Below, piece after piece: positions 34,377 through 42,014 of a stretch of DNA of 64,000 nt. The first letter of the stretch is position 1, and every line of letters starts with the position of its first letter. Where the stretch lies: positions 62,001 to 126,000 of the forward strand of contig CAKUXP010000002.1 of NCBI GenBank assembly GCA_934700345.1, read 5' to 3'. The stretch is from an uncultured Fibrobacter sp. GTDB taxonomy: Bacteria > Fibrobacterota > Fibrobacteria > Fibrobacterales > Fibrobacteraceae. The position numbers and the translations under genes were made by a program. Under the pieces are notes generated by a model. The model saw only the letters and a list, made by a program, of their open reading frames with translations. It searched no databases and was not told the DNA's origin.

Positions 34377-34988
34377 ATGTCTAAAATTCTGCGCATCTTT
34401 GCTCTTTCTGCCTTGGCGATGGCTTTTGTGGCCTGCTCTAGCGGCGGTAAAAAGGTTACCCGCATCGAATCGGATTCCGTGGTCGATCTTTCCGGAAAGT
34501 GGAACGATACGGATTCCCGTCTTGTCGCGGAAGAGATGATCCAGGACTGCATCGCGCGTCCTTGGTATGGCAAGCTCCTCCAGAACAAGAACGGCGAACT
34601 TCCGACGGTCGTCATCGGCAGTGTCCGCAACAAGAGCCACGAACACATCAACGTGGAAACCTTTATCAAGGATATGGAGCGCGCCCTTATCAACTCGGGC
34701 AAGGTCGATTTCGTCGCGAACGCCGAAGAACGCGGCGAACTTCGCGCGGAACTCGCAAGCCAGTCCGGCAATGCGACCGAGGAAACCCGCAAGGAAGCCG
34801 GCCAGGAAATCGGCGCGGACCTGATGCTCACGGGAAGCCTGAATTCAATCGTTGACCAGGAAGGCGGCGAACAGGTCGTCTTCTACCAGATTGACTTGCA
34901 GCTCGTCGATATCCAGACCCACAAGACTGTCTGGATCGGTGACAAGAAAATCAAGAAGTATATGAGCAAAAGCTCGGTCAAGATGTAA
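34377..34988 (+). CDS. LpoB-family lipoprotein (penicillin-binding protein activator)
   Basis: 203 residues from ATG 34377 with a lipoprotein signal (lipobox FVAC, Cys20). The mature part matches the LpoB/COG3417 family: DSRLVAEEMIQDCIARPW, LPTVVIGSVRNKSHEHINVE, VDFVANAEERGELRAELA, EIGADLMLTGSLNSIVD. In E. coli LpoB crosses the periplasm to activate PBP1B; here a similar peptidoglycan role is inferred. The start is well placed; an upstream frame lacks a signal. A COG3014-type lipoprotein gene follows 12 nt later, a common arrangement. Confidence 0.8.
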   Translation: MSKILRIFALSALAMAFVACSSGGKKVTRIESDSVVDLSGKWNDTDSRLVAEEMIQDCIARPWYGKLLQNKNGELPTVVIGSVRNKSHEHINVETFIKDMERALINSGKVDFVANAEERGELRAELASQSGNATEETRKEAGQEIGADLMLTGSLNSIVDQEGGEQVVFYQIDLQLVDIQTHKTVWIGDKKIKKYMSKSSVKM

Positions 34989-35000
34989 TCGGTATTCGCC

Positions 35001-36413
35001 ATGAAGAAAATCCGCTTTTCTCTACTTGCAATCTGTCTGTTCCTTTTTGCCTCCTGTGCCAACAAGTCGATGACTCGGTACGAGGAACTTTCAAAACCGA
35101 TGGCGAAAGGCGGATTTTCCGCTGCGATTGATGCCGTTCAGAAAAACCAGAAAAAACTTTACGGTTCCAATTCGGAATTTCTTTATCACTTTGACCTGGC
35201 GACCCTCTATCATTACGATGGCAATTACCGGAAAAGCGCTGACGAGTTCGAAAAGGCGAAGCAGGTCTATGACGACCTCTATACAAAGTCCGTAACCAAC
35301 GAAGCCGCTTCTGTCTTGACAAACGACAATGTCCGTCCGTATCGGGCGAGACCTTTTGAAATCCTTTCCCTTTACGAAATGAACATCGTAAACTATCTCG
35401 CGATGGGAGATGTCGATGGAGCGCTTGTTGAAGCCCGGGCTTCGGATATCGCTTTGCAACAGCTGTACCAGAAGAGTGACAAGAAGACGAATGATGCCGG
35501 ATATTTGCGCTACCTGATCGCTCTGGTATATGAAATGGGCGGAGAAACGGACAATGCCGCAATATCCTATTACAAGACGGTTCGTGCCTATTCCGAGGAA
35601 CCGACGAAGCTTCCCGCCGAGGCGCAGGCGTTTATCGTAAACCGCCTCGAAAAGAGCGGTCGAGCAAATGATATTTCGACTTTGAACTTTCCGAATTCGA
35701 ATGTTTCGGAGACGGTCCCGATGTATGTCGATAACGCGAACGGTGAAATCGTCGTCATTGGCTATGCGGGCCACAGTGCGATTCTCGGGGAATGGATGCT
35801 TTCGGGAACCTATGTGCGCGGCGGGATTCTGAACGTGATGGGAAAGAATCCGCAATCGGGAAAAGTGGAAAGTCTGACGATTCCGTTCCCGGCGACCGCT
35901 GTCGGAAGCCACGGTGGAACGACATTTTCTGTCACGATTGCAATTCCGGAACGCAAGGATGTTCCGTATCATGTAGAGAACTTTGAAATTTTGCTGGACG
36001 GAAAACCTTTGGGCTACCAGCCGGAAGTTTTTTTGGACAATACGAAAAACCTGGTCAAGAATCTGGAAGACGAGCGCGCGGTGACGCTCGGACGGACCGC
36101 GGTTCGCGTTCTTACCCGGACTATCGCTGCGCAGACCGCCAAAAAGCAGATGGAGACGAACAATGTCCTGCTGAATCTTGTGACGAGCATCGGCACGGAC
36201 GTCGCAGCAGCCCAATTGGAACAGGCCGATCTGCGGGTTGCGCTTTTCCTTCCGCATGATGTCCGCATGGCGCGGATTCCGGCGACTCCGGGTACGCACA
36301 AGGTAACGGTTCTTGCGACAAACCGGAACGGCGGTGCGGTCAAGCGTTACGAGTTTACGGCGAATGTCAAGCCCGGCAAAAAGGCGCTGGTCGTTGTTCC
36401 CGCAATCCGATAA
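35001..36413 (+). CDS. COG3014-type lipoprotein with TPR-like repeats
   Basis: 470 residues, lipobox FASC (Cys19). The N-terminal half has helical repeat character: FLYHFDLATLYHYDGNYRKS, ADEFEKAKQVYDDL, YLRYLIALVYEMGGETDNA. The C-terminal half is beta-rich. The family commonly accompanies LpoB-like genes and is probably a periplasmic or outer-membrane lipoprotein involved in the envelope; no mechanism is known. Same operon as the LpoB-like gene. Confidence 0.7.
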   Translation: MKKIRFSLLAICLFLFASCANKSMTRYEELSKPMAKGGFSAAIDAVQKNQKKLYGSNSEFLYHFDLATLYHYDGNYRKSADEFEKAKQVYDDLYTKSVTNEAASVLTNDNVRPYRARPFEILSLYEMNIVNYLAMGDVDGALVEARASDIALQQLYQKSDKKTNDAGYLRYLIALVYEMGGETDNAAISYYKTVRAYSEEPTKLPAEAQAFIVNRLEKSGRANDISTLNFPNSNVSETVPMYVDNANGEIVVIGYAGHSAILGEWMLSGTYVRGGILNVMGKNPQSGKVESLTIPFPATAVGSHGGTTFSVTIAIPERKDVPYHVENFEILLDGKPLGYQPEVFLDNTKNLVKNLEDERAVTLGRTAVRVLTRTIAAQTAKKQMETNNVLLNLVTSIGTDVAAAQLEQADLRVALFLPHDVRMARIPATPGTHKVTVLATNRNGGAVKRYEFTANVKPGKKALVVVPAIR

Positions 36414-36847
36414 TTTATGCAGACGGAAGAAATCCTGACACGGTTTGACGACATCGCGCTTTCTTTCGTCTTCGATTCCTTCTCCCAAAACGATTTTGAA
36501 TTTTGGGGCGGGAACAGGGTTGCGTTCAAACTTTGAATTTTCCGTCTTGGACTATACCGAAATCTGCCCACTTGAAAGTTTGACCCGATAGCTTCCGCCC
36601 TTTCGATACACCATTTAGAAGAATGCGCAGGAAAATGCTCTAACGGAATATCTTTGAACGTCTCGAGCATGGCTATTGGTGAACCTCGACCGGTTCGATG
36701 CGGAATTTTCCGAAGTGCTATCCGGGAAAGCGGCCTTTCGAAATTGGAATTTGAACGCTAGATAGCGCGGAAAGCCTTGGAGCGCGCGAATCGGTAAGAC
36801 GAAACTCGTCGAAAAAAATCCACTGCTAGGATTAGTCGCTAGAGTCG
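36414..36847. other. Intergenic region between convergent genes
   Basis: 434 bp between the COG3014-type gene and the AlkD-like gene, which converge. A 39-codon frame (36417-36536) overlaps no motif and is probably spurious. Near the end GTCGCTAGA occurs twice in tandem (36835-36852). No convincing terminator or RNA was found. Confidence 0.5.
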
Positions 36848-37510
36848 CTAGATGTTTCGCAAGACTTCTTGGGAGGTTTGTGGCGCGAGTTCCGTATCCA
36901 TGACGAAATGCCGGACCTCGTTCGGGTTGATGCGTGCATATTCGGAAAGGGCCTGCCCGATGCCTGTGCGGATGTAGTAGTTGTCGTCCTTGGCGCAGTG
37001 CAGGCAGCAGGACTTGAGAAGATCCCAGTCCGTATGGTCGCGGTATTGCAGCTGGAAAAGGATGACGCTGCGGCGGACCCAAATGTTCGGGTCGCGAATC
37101 CACGTGGCGATCTTGTGGCGGATCGGAGGAATTCTCCAGGCGAGGTTGCCGAGAACGCTTGTGGCGATTGTATCGACCGTGTCTTTCCACGGGCGTGTCT
37201 TGATGAGTGTCTTCAGGAAGTTGAGGTGCTGTCCGCCGAGAAGAGCCTTGTGCTTGAACAGGTAGTCGCAGGCGGCGTATTGGACTTCGCGGTAAGGCTG
37301 GGCCCACATGTCGGAAACCCTTGCCGCCAGTTCGTCCCCGTTCTTGGGCGGATACTTGTCGAAAATCGGGTAGGTGGCTTCACGACGCTTGATGACGCTT
37401 ACCCCGAGAAAGTCAAAGGAATCGCGCATACTTTTTGACATCGTACGCGCTTCTTCTTCGTTTGAGCGTGCTCGGAGCGTTAAAAGAATTTCTTGTGTGA
37501 ATCGGAGCAT
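36848..37510 (-). CDS. DNA alkylation repair protein, AlkD-like HEAT repeats
   Basis: 220 residues. Sequence features match the AlkD/HEAT family: FLGVSVIKRREATYPIF, PYREVQYAACDYLFKHK, WIRDPNIWVRRSVILFQLQY, and DDNYYIRTGIGQALSEYARI. AlkD-type proteins remove 3- and 7-alkyl purines from DNA by capturing the lesion through HEAT repeats. Divergent from the AT-hook gene. Tag (55265) is a second alkyl-base glycosylase in the window. Confidence 0.85.
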   Translation of the reverse strand: MLRFTQEILLTLRARSNEEEARTMSKSMRDSFDFLGVSVIKRREATYPIFDKYPPKNGDELAARVSDMWAQPYREVQYAACDYLFKHKALLGGQHLNFLKTLIKTRPWKDTVDTIATSVLGNLAWRIPPIRHKIATWIRDPNIWVRRSVILFQLQYRDHTDWDLLKSCCLHCAKDDNYYIRTGIGQALSEYARINPNEVRHFVMDTELAPQTSQEVLRNI

Positions 37511-37551
37511 TTGCGTAAAAAATACAACACTATTTCAAGAATTTCTAGGTC

Positions 37552-37579
37552 TTGACAAATAGATTTTTTTAATTTAAAT
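37552..37579 (+). promoter_or_regulatory. Candidate sigma-70 promoter
   Basis: TTGACA (37552-37557), 16-nt spacer, TTAAAT (37574-37579). It sits between the divergent AlkD-like and AT-hook genes and would start transcription just past 37580, which argues against an ATG at 37578 for the downstream gene. Confidence 0.45.
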
Positions 37580-37721
37580 GTTGTTCGCTGATTTTATAAT
37601 CAGGGTCGGCTCTGAAAATCGCCTTGGTAAGGAAAGCTCCGCTTGGGTTCTTGCAAAGTTTCCTTATCGGTTTCTGGAAAATGAATTTTTGGAGAGTCCC
37701 ATAGAATCCCTAGCATTTTTG

Positions 37722-38471
37722 ATGAACACGATGGAAAATACACCGATAGAAAATCTCCCCGTGATAGAAGTCCCCCCCGAGTTGCGCGGTCTTTCCGACG
37801 AAGAAATCCTGGCGCTTCATCCGGTCGATCCCGAAAAGCGCGACCGCTTTCGCCTTTCCAAGAAGGAACGCGCTGCGAAGAAGCTCGCCAGGGAACAGGC
37901 GAAGTTTCGCCGCCTAATGGAACAGTATGAGAATCGAGATAGGATTGTCCATTCATCGAGACCGATGCCCAAGATGTCGGATTTCGACGGGAATGCGGCA
38001 ACTCAAGCCGCTAGGCGTTCTACGGTGACGCCCGCCCCTCGGAAAACCCTTTTTGTCCCGAGCCAGATGAAAAAAACGGTTACTGCGCAGGCTCCTATTG
38101 CCGTTCCGGCAAAGTCTGTTCCTGCTCCGCTGCCGCCTAGGCAAAGTTCGGGCCGCGTACTTGTCGGTTCGTTTGGCGGGGCAAAGTTCGGCGCAGCCAA
38201 GACGCAGATTATTTCCGAGGACGAACTGGCGAAGAAACGCGCCGCGGAAGAGGCGAAGCGCAAACGCGAACTGGCGAAAAAGCGCACAGCGATGGAGCGC
38301 GCCGCCCTCGAACGCACAGTGTTGACAGCCCCCGAAGTTCCGCAAAAGCTCGATCCGAATTCCCTGTTCAAGCCGGACTCGCCGCTGGGAACGGCGCAGA
38401 CGCCGGAAATACCGGGAGTGCCTGTGAAGCGCAAGCGCGGTCGTCCGCGGAAAAATCCGCTTCCCGAATAG
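37722..38471 (+). CDS. Charged hypothetical protein with C-terminal AT-hook
   Basis: About 249 residues from ATG 37722; ATG 37731 is equally possible and the frame is open from 37578, but the promoter at 37552 makes that start unlikely. No recognised domain. The protein is Lys/Arg/Ala-rich with coiled-coil-like stretches (KKERAAKKLAREQAKF; KKRAAEEAKRKRELAKKR), Pro-rich linkers, and ends KRKRGRPRKNP, a textbook AT-hook (GRP core) that binds the minor groove of AT-rich DNA. Probably a DNA-binding chromatin-type protein; role unknown. Confidence 0.55.
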   Translation: MNTMENTPIENLPVIEVPPELRGLSDEEILALHPVDPEKRDRFRLSKKERAAKKLAREQAKFRRLMEQYENRDRIVHSSRPMPKMSDFDGNAATQAARRSTVTPAPRKTLFVPSQMKKTVTAQAPIAVPAKSVPAPLPPRQSSGRVLVGSFGGAKFGAAKTQIISEDELAKKRAAEEAKRKRELAKKRTAMERAALERTVLTAPEVPQKLDPNSLFKPDSPLGTAQTPEIPGVPVKRKRGRPRKNPLPE

Positions 38472-38545
38472 CTTTAACCTGGTTTTTTTTACTTTTTTCT
38501 CCGTAATTCGCAATTTTTGGCAAGGATTGAATATATCTTTGTGGT

Positions 38546-40516
38546 ATGCGATATGGTGATATTTCCAGCTATCAGAGCGGTGTTGCGGTTCCCCTGTTTT
38601 CGTTGCGTTCCAAGGATAGCGTCGGCATTGGCGAATTTTTGGATTTGGTGCCTTTTGGCGTTTGGGCGAAGAAATGCGGATTGAATGTTATCCAGATTCT
38701 CCCGGTGAACGATACTGGTTACGAATCTTCTCCCTATAGCGCACGTAGCGCCTTTGCGCTTAACCCGGCGTTTATCCGTTTGCAGATAATCATCGGTGCA
38801 GAACGCTTTATGCCGGAAATAACGGCCCTGCAGGAGAAATATGCATCGGAAACGAAGGTCCGCTACCAGGAAATCGCTCGGGAAAAGCGAGTCATTCTCC
38901 GGAAAATTTTCGATTCGCGCTATGCGCTTCTAGAACACAACGTTGCATTCCTCAAGTGGGTCGATGCGAATCCGTGGGCAAAACCCTATGCGGTCTATGC
39001 GGTTCTCAAGGAAAGGAATCGGGAAGCTAGCTGGAAAAGCTGGGCGGAAGATGTAAATCCGTCGCCAGCCCGCGTGAGCGCCTTGTTCCGCAAGATGCAC
39101 AAGGATTCGCTGTTTCAATGCTGGATGCAGTTTGAAGCGGAAGCCCAGTTCAAGGTGACATCCGACAAGCTGACCGAAAGCGGCGTTTACCTGAAAGGAG
39201 ATATTCCGATTCTCCTGAACGAGGACAGTGCGGATGTCTGGTATAACCGCAAGTACTTTTCCCTCTCCGACCGGGCCGGGGCGCCTCCCGATATGTTCAG
39301 CTATAGCGGGCAGAACTGGGGCTTTCCGACGTATCGCTGGGATGTTCTGGAACAGGACGGTTTCAAGTGGTGGTGCAACCGCCTTGCCGAAGCGGCGAAA
39401 TTCTATCATGCTTACCGCATTGATCATGTTCTGGGCTTTTTCCGAATTTGGGCGATTCCCGAAAATCAGCGGACGGGAGTCCTCGGGCACTTTTCGCCGG
39501 CGATTCCGCTTACGGAAACGGCCCTCTTCGCGTCGGGATTCAAGAGGGAAACGCTCGGCTATCTGCAAAACCCGAATTTTTCCAGGGGGCAGCTTCGGGA
39601 GTTCCTGGGCGAGGCTACGGACGCCTGCATCGAAAGGTTCTTTGAACTTCTGCCGTTTACGAGCGACCGCTACGTCTTGAAAGAAGGGTTCCGCTGTGAA
39701 AGTGCGATCGTCGATTCCGATGAAGAACAATCCGTAAAGGACGGGCTTTTGAAAGTCTTGTGGAACCGCGTCTTTGTGCCGGGGACGAAAGACGGAAACT
39801 ACTACCCGTTCTGGTATTGGTATAACGCTCCGGTTCTCGGGACGCTTCCGCAAAGCGAGCAGGAATTGCTTCGGAATTTAATCCGTGCGAACGAAGCCGC
39901 TCAGGAATCCCTGTGGTATGCGAACGGGAAAAAACTTCTCTCCGTTCTAGCCAAGGCGACGGATATGACCGTCTGCGCCGAAGACCTGGGAGCCGTTCCG
40001 CGTTGTGTGCCTCAGGTTCTTTCGGAACTTCGGATTAATTCGCTTCGCGTGGAACGCTGGGCGAGAAACTGGGATGCGCCTTCCCAACCGTATTACGAAC
40101 TTTCGGAATACCCGAGACTTTCGGTCGCGACGACAAGTGTCCACGATACGTCAACTCTGCTAGGCCTCTGGAAGGAAAAGGATTTTGATAAAAACTATTT
40201 CTGGTCGAGCCATCTACACTTAGACGGTCCCGCCCCGGAATCCCTGACACCGGATACGGTCAAGCTTCTTATTCGGAATATCTTCAAGGCGAACAGTCTC
40301 TTCTGCATTCCGCCACTCCAGGATTTTCTTGCTCTAAGCGCGCGCTTTTCGCCTGCGAATCCCGAGGAGGAACGCGTCAATACGCCGGGAACGGTCGGCC
40401 CGCAGAACTGGACCTATCGGATGCCGTGCACAATCGAGGAGTTGGAAGAAAACGTCGCGCTGGTCCGCGAAATTGCCTGCCTGACGGATGAACGCTCCAG
40501 GCGTTCCCTCGTCTGA
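38546..40516 (+). CDS. malQ: 4-alpha-glucanotransferase (GH77)
   Basis: 656 residues. GH77 amylomaltases transfer maltooligosyl units between alpha-1,4-glucans. Motifs: VNDTGYESSPYSARSAFALN near the N-terminus, GAPPDMFSYSGQNWGFPTY, YRIDHVLGFFRIW (catalytic Asp near residue 293), CAEDLGAVPRCV (acid/base Glu, about 478), and a VHDTSTL Asp (about 533). Followed after 5 nt by a GH13 amylase, so the pair probably processes glycogen or imported maltodextrins. Its length and the extended middle resemble the DPE2-like branch. Confidence 0.92.
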   Translation: MRYGDISSYQSGVAVPLFSLRSKDSVGIGEFLDLVPFGVWAKKCGLNVIQILPVNDTGYESSPYSARSAFALNPAFIRLQIIIGAERFMPEITALQEKYASETKVRYQEIAREKRVILRKIFDSRYALLEHNVAFLKWVDANPWAKPYAVYAVLKERNREASWKSWAEDVNPSPARVSALFRKMHKDSLFQCWMQFEAEAQFKVTSDKLTESGVYLKGDIPILLNEDSADVWYNRKYFSLSDRAGAPPDMFSYSGQNWGFPTYRWDVLEQDGFKWWCNRLAEAAKFYHAYRIDHVLGFFRIWAIPENQRTGVLGHFSPAIPLTETALFASGFKRETLGYLQNPNFSRGQLREFLGEATDACIERFFELLPFTSDRYVLKEGFRCESAIVDSDEEQSVKDGLLKVLWNRVFVPGTKDGNYYPFWYWYNAPVLGTLPQSEQELLRNLIRANEAAQESLWYANGKKLLSVLAKATDMTVCAEDLGAVPRCVPQVLSELRINSLRVERWARNWDAPSQPYYELSEYPRLSVATTSVHDTSTLLGLWKEKDFDKNYFWSSHLHLDGPAPESLTPDTVKLLIRNIFKANSLFCIPPLQDFLALSARFSPANPEEERVNTPGTVGPQNWTYRMPCTIEELEENVALVREIACLTDERSRRSLV

Positions 40517-40521
40517 TTCCT

Positions 40522-41967
40522 ATGGCGAACAGTTCAACGGATTTTGCCAGCTTCCCGGAATGGGTGAAGTCGGCGGTCTTTTACCAGGTCTTTCCGGATC
40601 GATTTGCGCGCAGCCCGCGTTATTCCGCGCCGGGGCATTTTAGAAATTGGGGTTCAAAGCCTGAAACGTCCGGGTTTTGCGGAGGAAATCTCCGAGGGAT
40701 TCTGGAACATCTCGATTATATCCAGCGGGTCGGGGCGAATGCGATTTACCTTTGCCCGATTTTTATGAGCGCGGCGAATCATCGCTACCACACGGTCGAT
40801 TATTTTCGGATAGATCCTGTTTTAGGTACGCTTGAAGATTTCGACGAGCTGGTGCGCGAAATCCATCGTCGCGGGATGCGCCTGATTCTCGACGGGGTTT
40901 TCAACCACTGTTCGCGCGGATTCTTTCCTTTTTTGAGCGTGATGGAAGAGGGCGAAGCGTCTCCGTTCAGGGACTGGTTCCACATCCATTCGTTCCCGGT
41001 CAAGGCTTATTCGGGGCGCCCGAATTACGAATGCTGGTGGGGAATGCCTCCGCTCCCCAAGTTCAATACGGACAATGTCGAGGTCCGGGAATACTTGATG
41101 CGCGTTGCCGAATACTGGTTGCATCGCGGAATCGACGGCTGGCGACTGGATGTTCCGAATGAAATCGACGATGACGGTTTTTGGCGCGAGTTCCGCTTGC
41201 GGGTCAAAAGGATCAATCCCGAAGCGTATATCGTCGGGGAAATCTGGGAAGATCCTTCTCGCTGGCTTGCCGGCGACCAGTTCGACGGCGTAATGAACTA
41301 TCCGGTGCGAAAGCTTGCCCTGGATTTTCTTTTTCCGCAAGGAATGCGCTCGGCGGACGCGGTTTCGACAGGCGATACGACGGGGGCTGCAGGCAAGGAA
41401 GTCGGCCTTTCCGAATTTTGCAAGAAGTTTCAGGCGCTTTTTGAACGGGATCTTTTTGGCGTCCAGATGAACCTTTTCGGGAGCCATGATACGGCTCGCT
41501 TGCGGACTCTTGCCGGGAAAAATCCGGACGGTGCGATCCTCGCCTGTGCGCTTCTCCTGTGCCTGCCCGGAGCGATTTCCATGTATTACGGTGACGAAAT
41601 CGGGATGGAAGGCGGCAAGGACCCAGATAACCGGCGCTGTTTTCCGTGGCAGGAAATGCCCGAGGCGGAGAATTCCGAAATATTTCGTCTGGTGCGGACC
41701 TTTCTGTCGTTTCGCAAACGCGAAGCCGCGATGACGCAAGGAGCTTTTTTGATCCGTCCCGAAGGACAGGGTATTCTCGTTTGCCGGACGTATGAAAACA
41801 CGGTCGTGGAACTTCGGCTGGGATTTCCCGGTGCGGCTCCCTTGCCTGGAATTTCGGCGCGGACCGAGATCGTTTACGAGAAAAATCGCAAGCCAATCGA
41901 AAATGTGGCTGGCTATTTCGTGGCAAAAGGCGGAATCGTTCTCACCAAAAGGATTCTCTCTTACTAA
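40522..41967 (+). CDS. GH13 alpha-amylase / cyclomaltodextrinase-like
   Basis: 481 residues, no signal peptide, so cytoplasmic. GH13 regions: DGVFNHCSRGF (region I), DGWRLDVPNE (region II with nucleophile Asp), IVGEIWED (Glu acid/base) and FGSHDTARL (region IV with the third Asp). The early VFYQVFPDRFARS and HRYHTVDYFRIDP fit the neopullulanase/cyclomaltodextrinase group, though the N-terminal CBM34 domain of those is missing. It likely hydrolyses alpha-glucan oligosaccharides made by or fed to MalQ. Confidence 0.9.
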   Translation: MANSSTDFASFPEWVKSAVFYQVFPDRFARSPRYSAPGHFRNWGSKPETSGFCGGNLRGILEHLDYIQRVGANAIYLCPIFMSAANHRYHTVDYFRIDPVLGTLEDFDELVREIHRRGMRLILDGVFNHCSRGFFPFLSVMEEGEASPFRDWFHIHSFPVKAYSGRPNYECWWGMPPLPKFNTDNVEVREYLMRVAEYWLHRGIDGWRLDVPNEIDDDGFWREFRLRVKRINPEAYIVGEIWEDPSRWLAGDQFDGVMNYPVRKLALDFLFPQGMRSADAVSTGDTTGAAGKEVGLSEFCKKFQALFERDLFGVQMNLFGSHDTARLRTLAGKNPDGAILACALLLCLPGAISMYYGDEIGMEGGKDPDNRRCFPWQEMPEAENSEIFRLVRTFLSFRKREAAMTQGAFLIRPEGQGILVCRTYENTVVELRLGFPGAAPLPGISARTEIVYEKNRKPIENVAGYFVAKGGIVLTKRILSY

Positions 41968-42014
41968 ATTTGAACGGCACTTTAGGTTTTTTACGCCTTT
42001 AAGGAAAAGATCAG

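Noticed and set aside
36417..36536. 39-codon frame after the COG3014-type gene
   Set aside because: No motif or clear start signal; probably chance.
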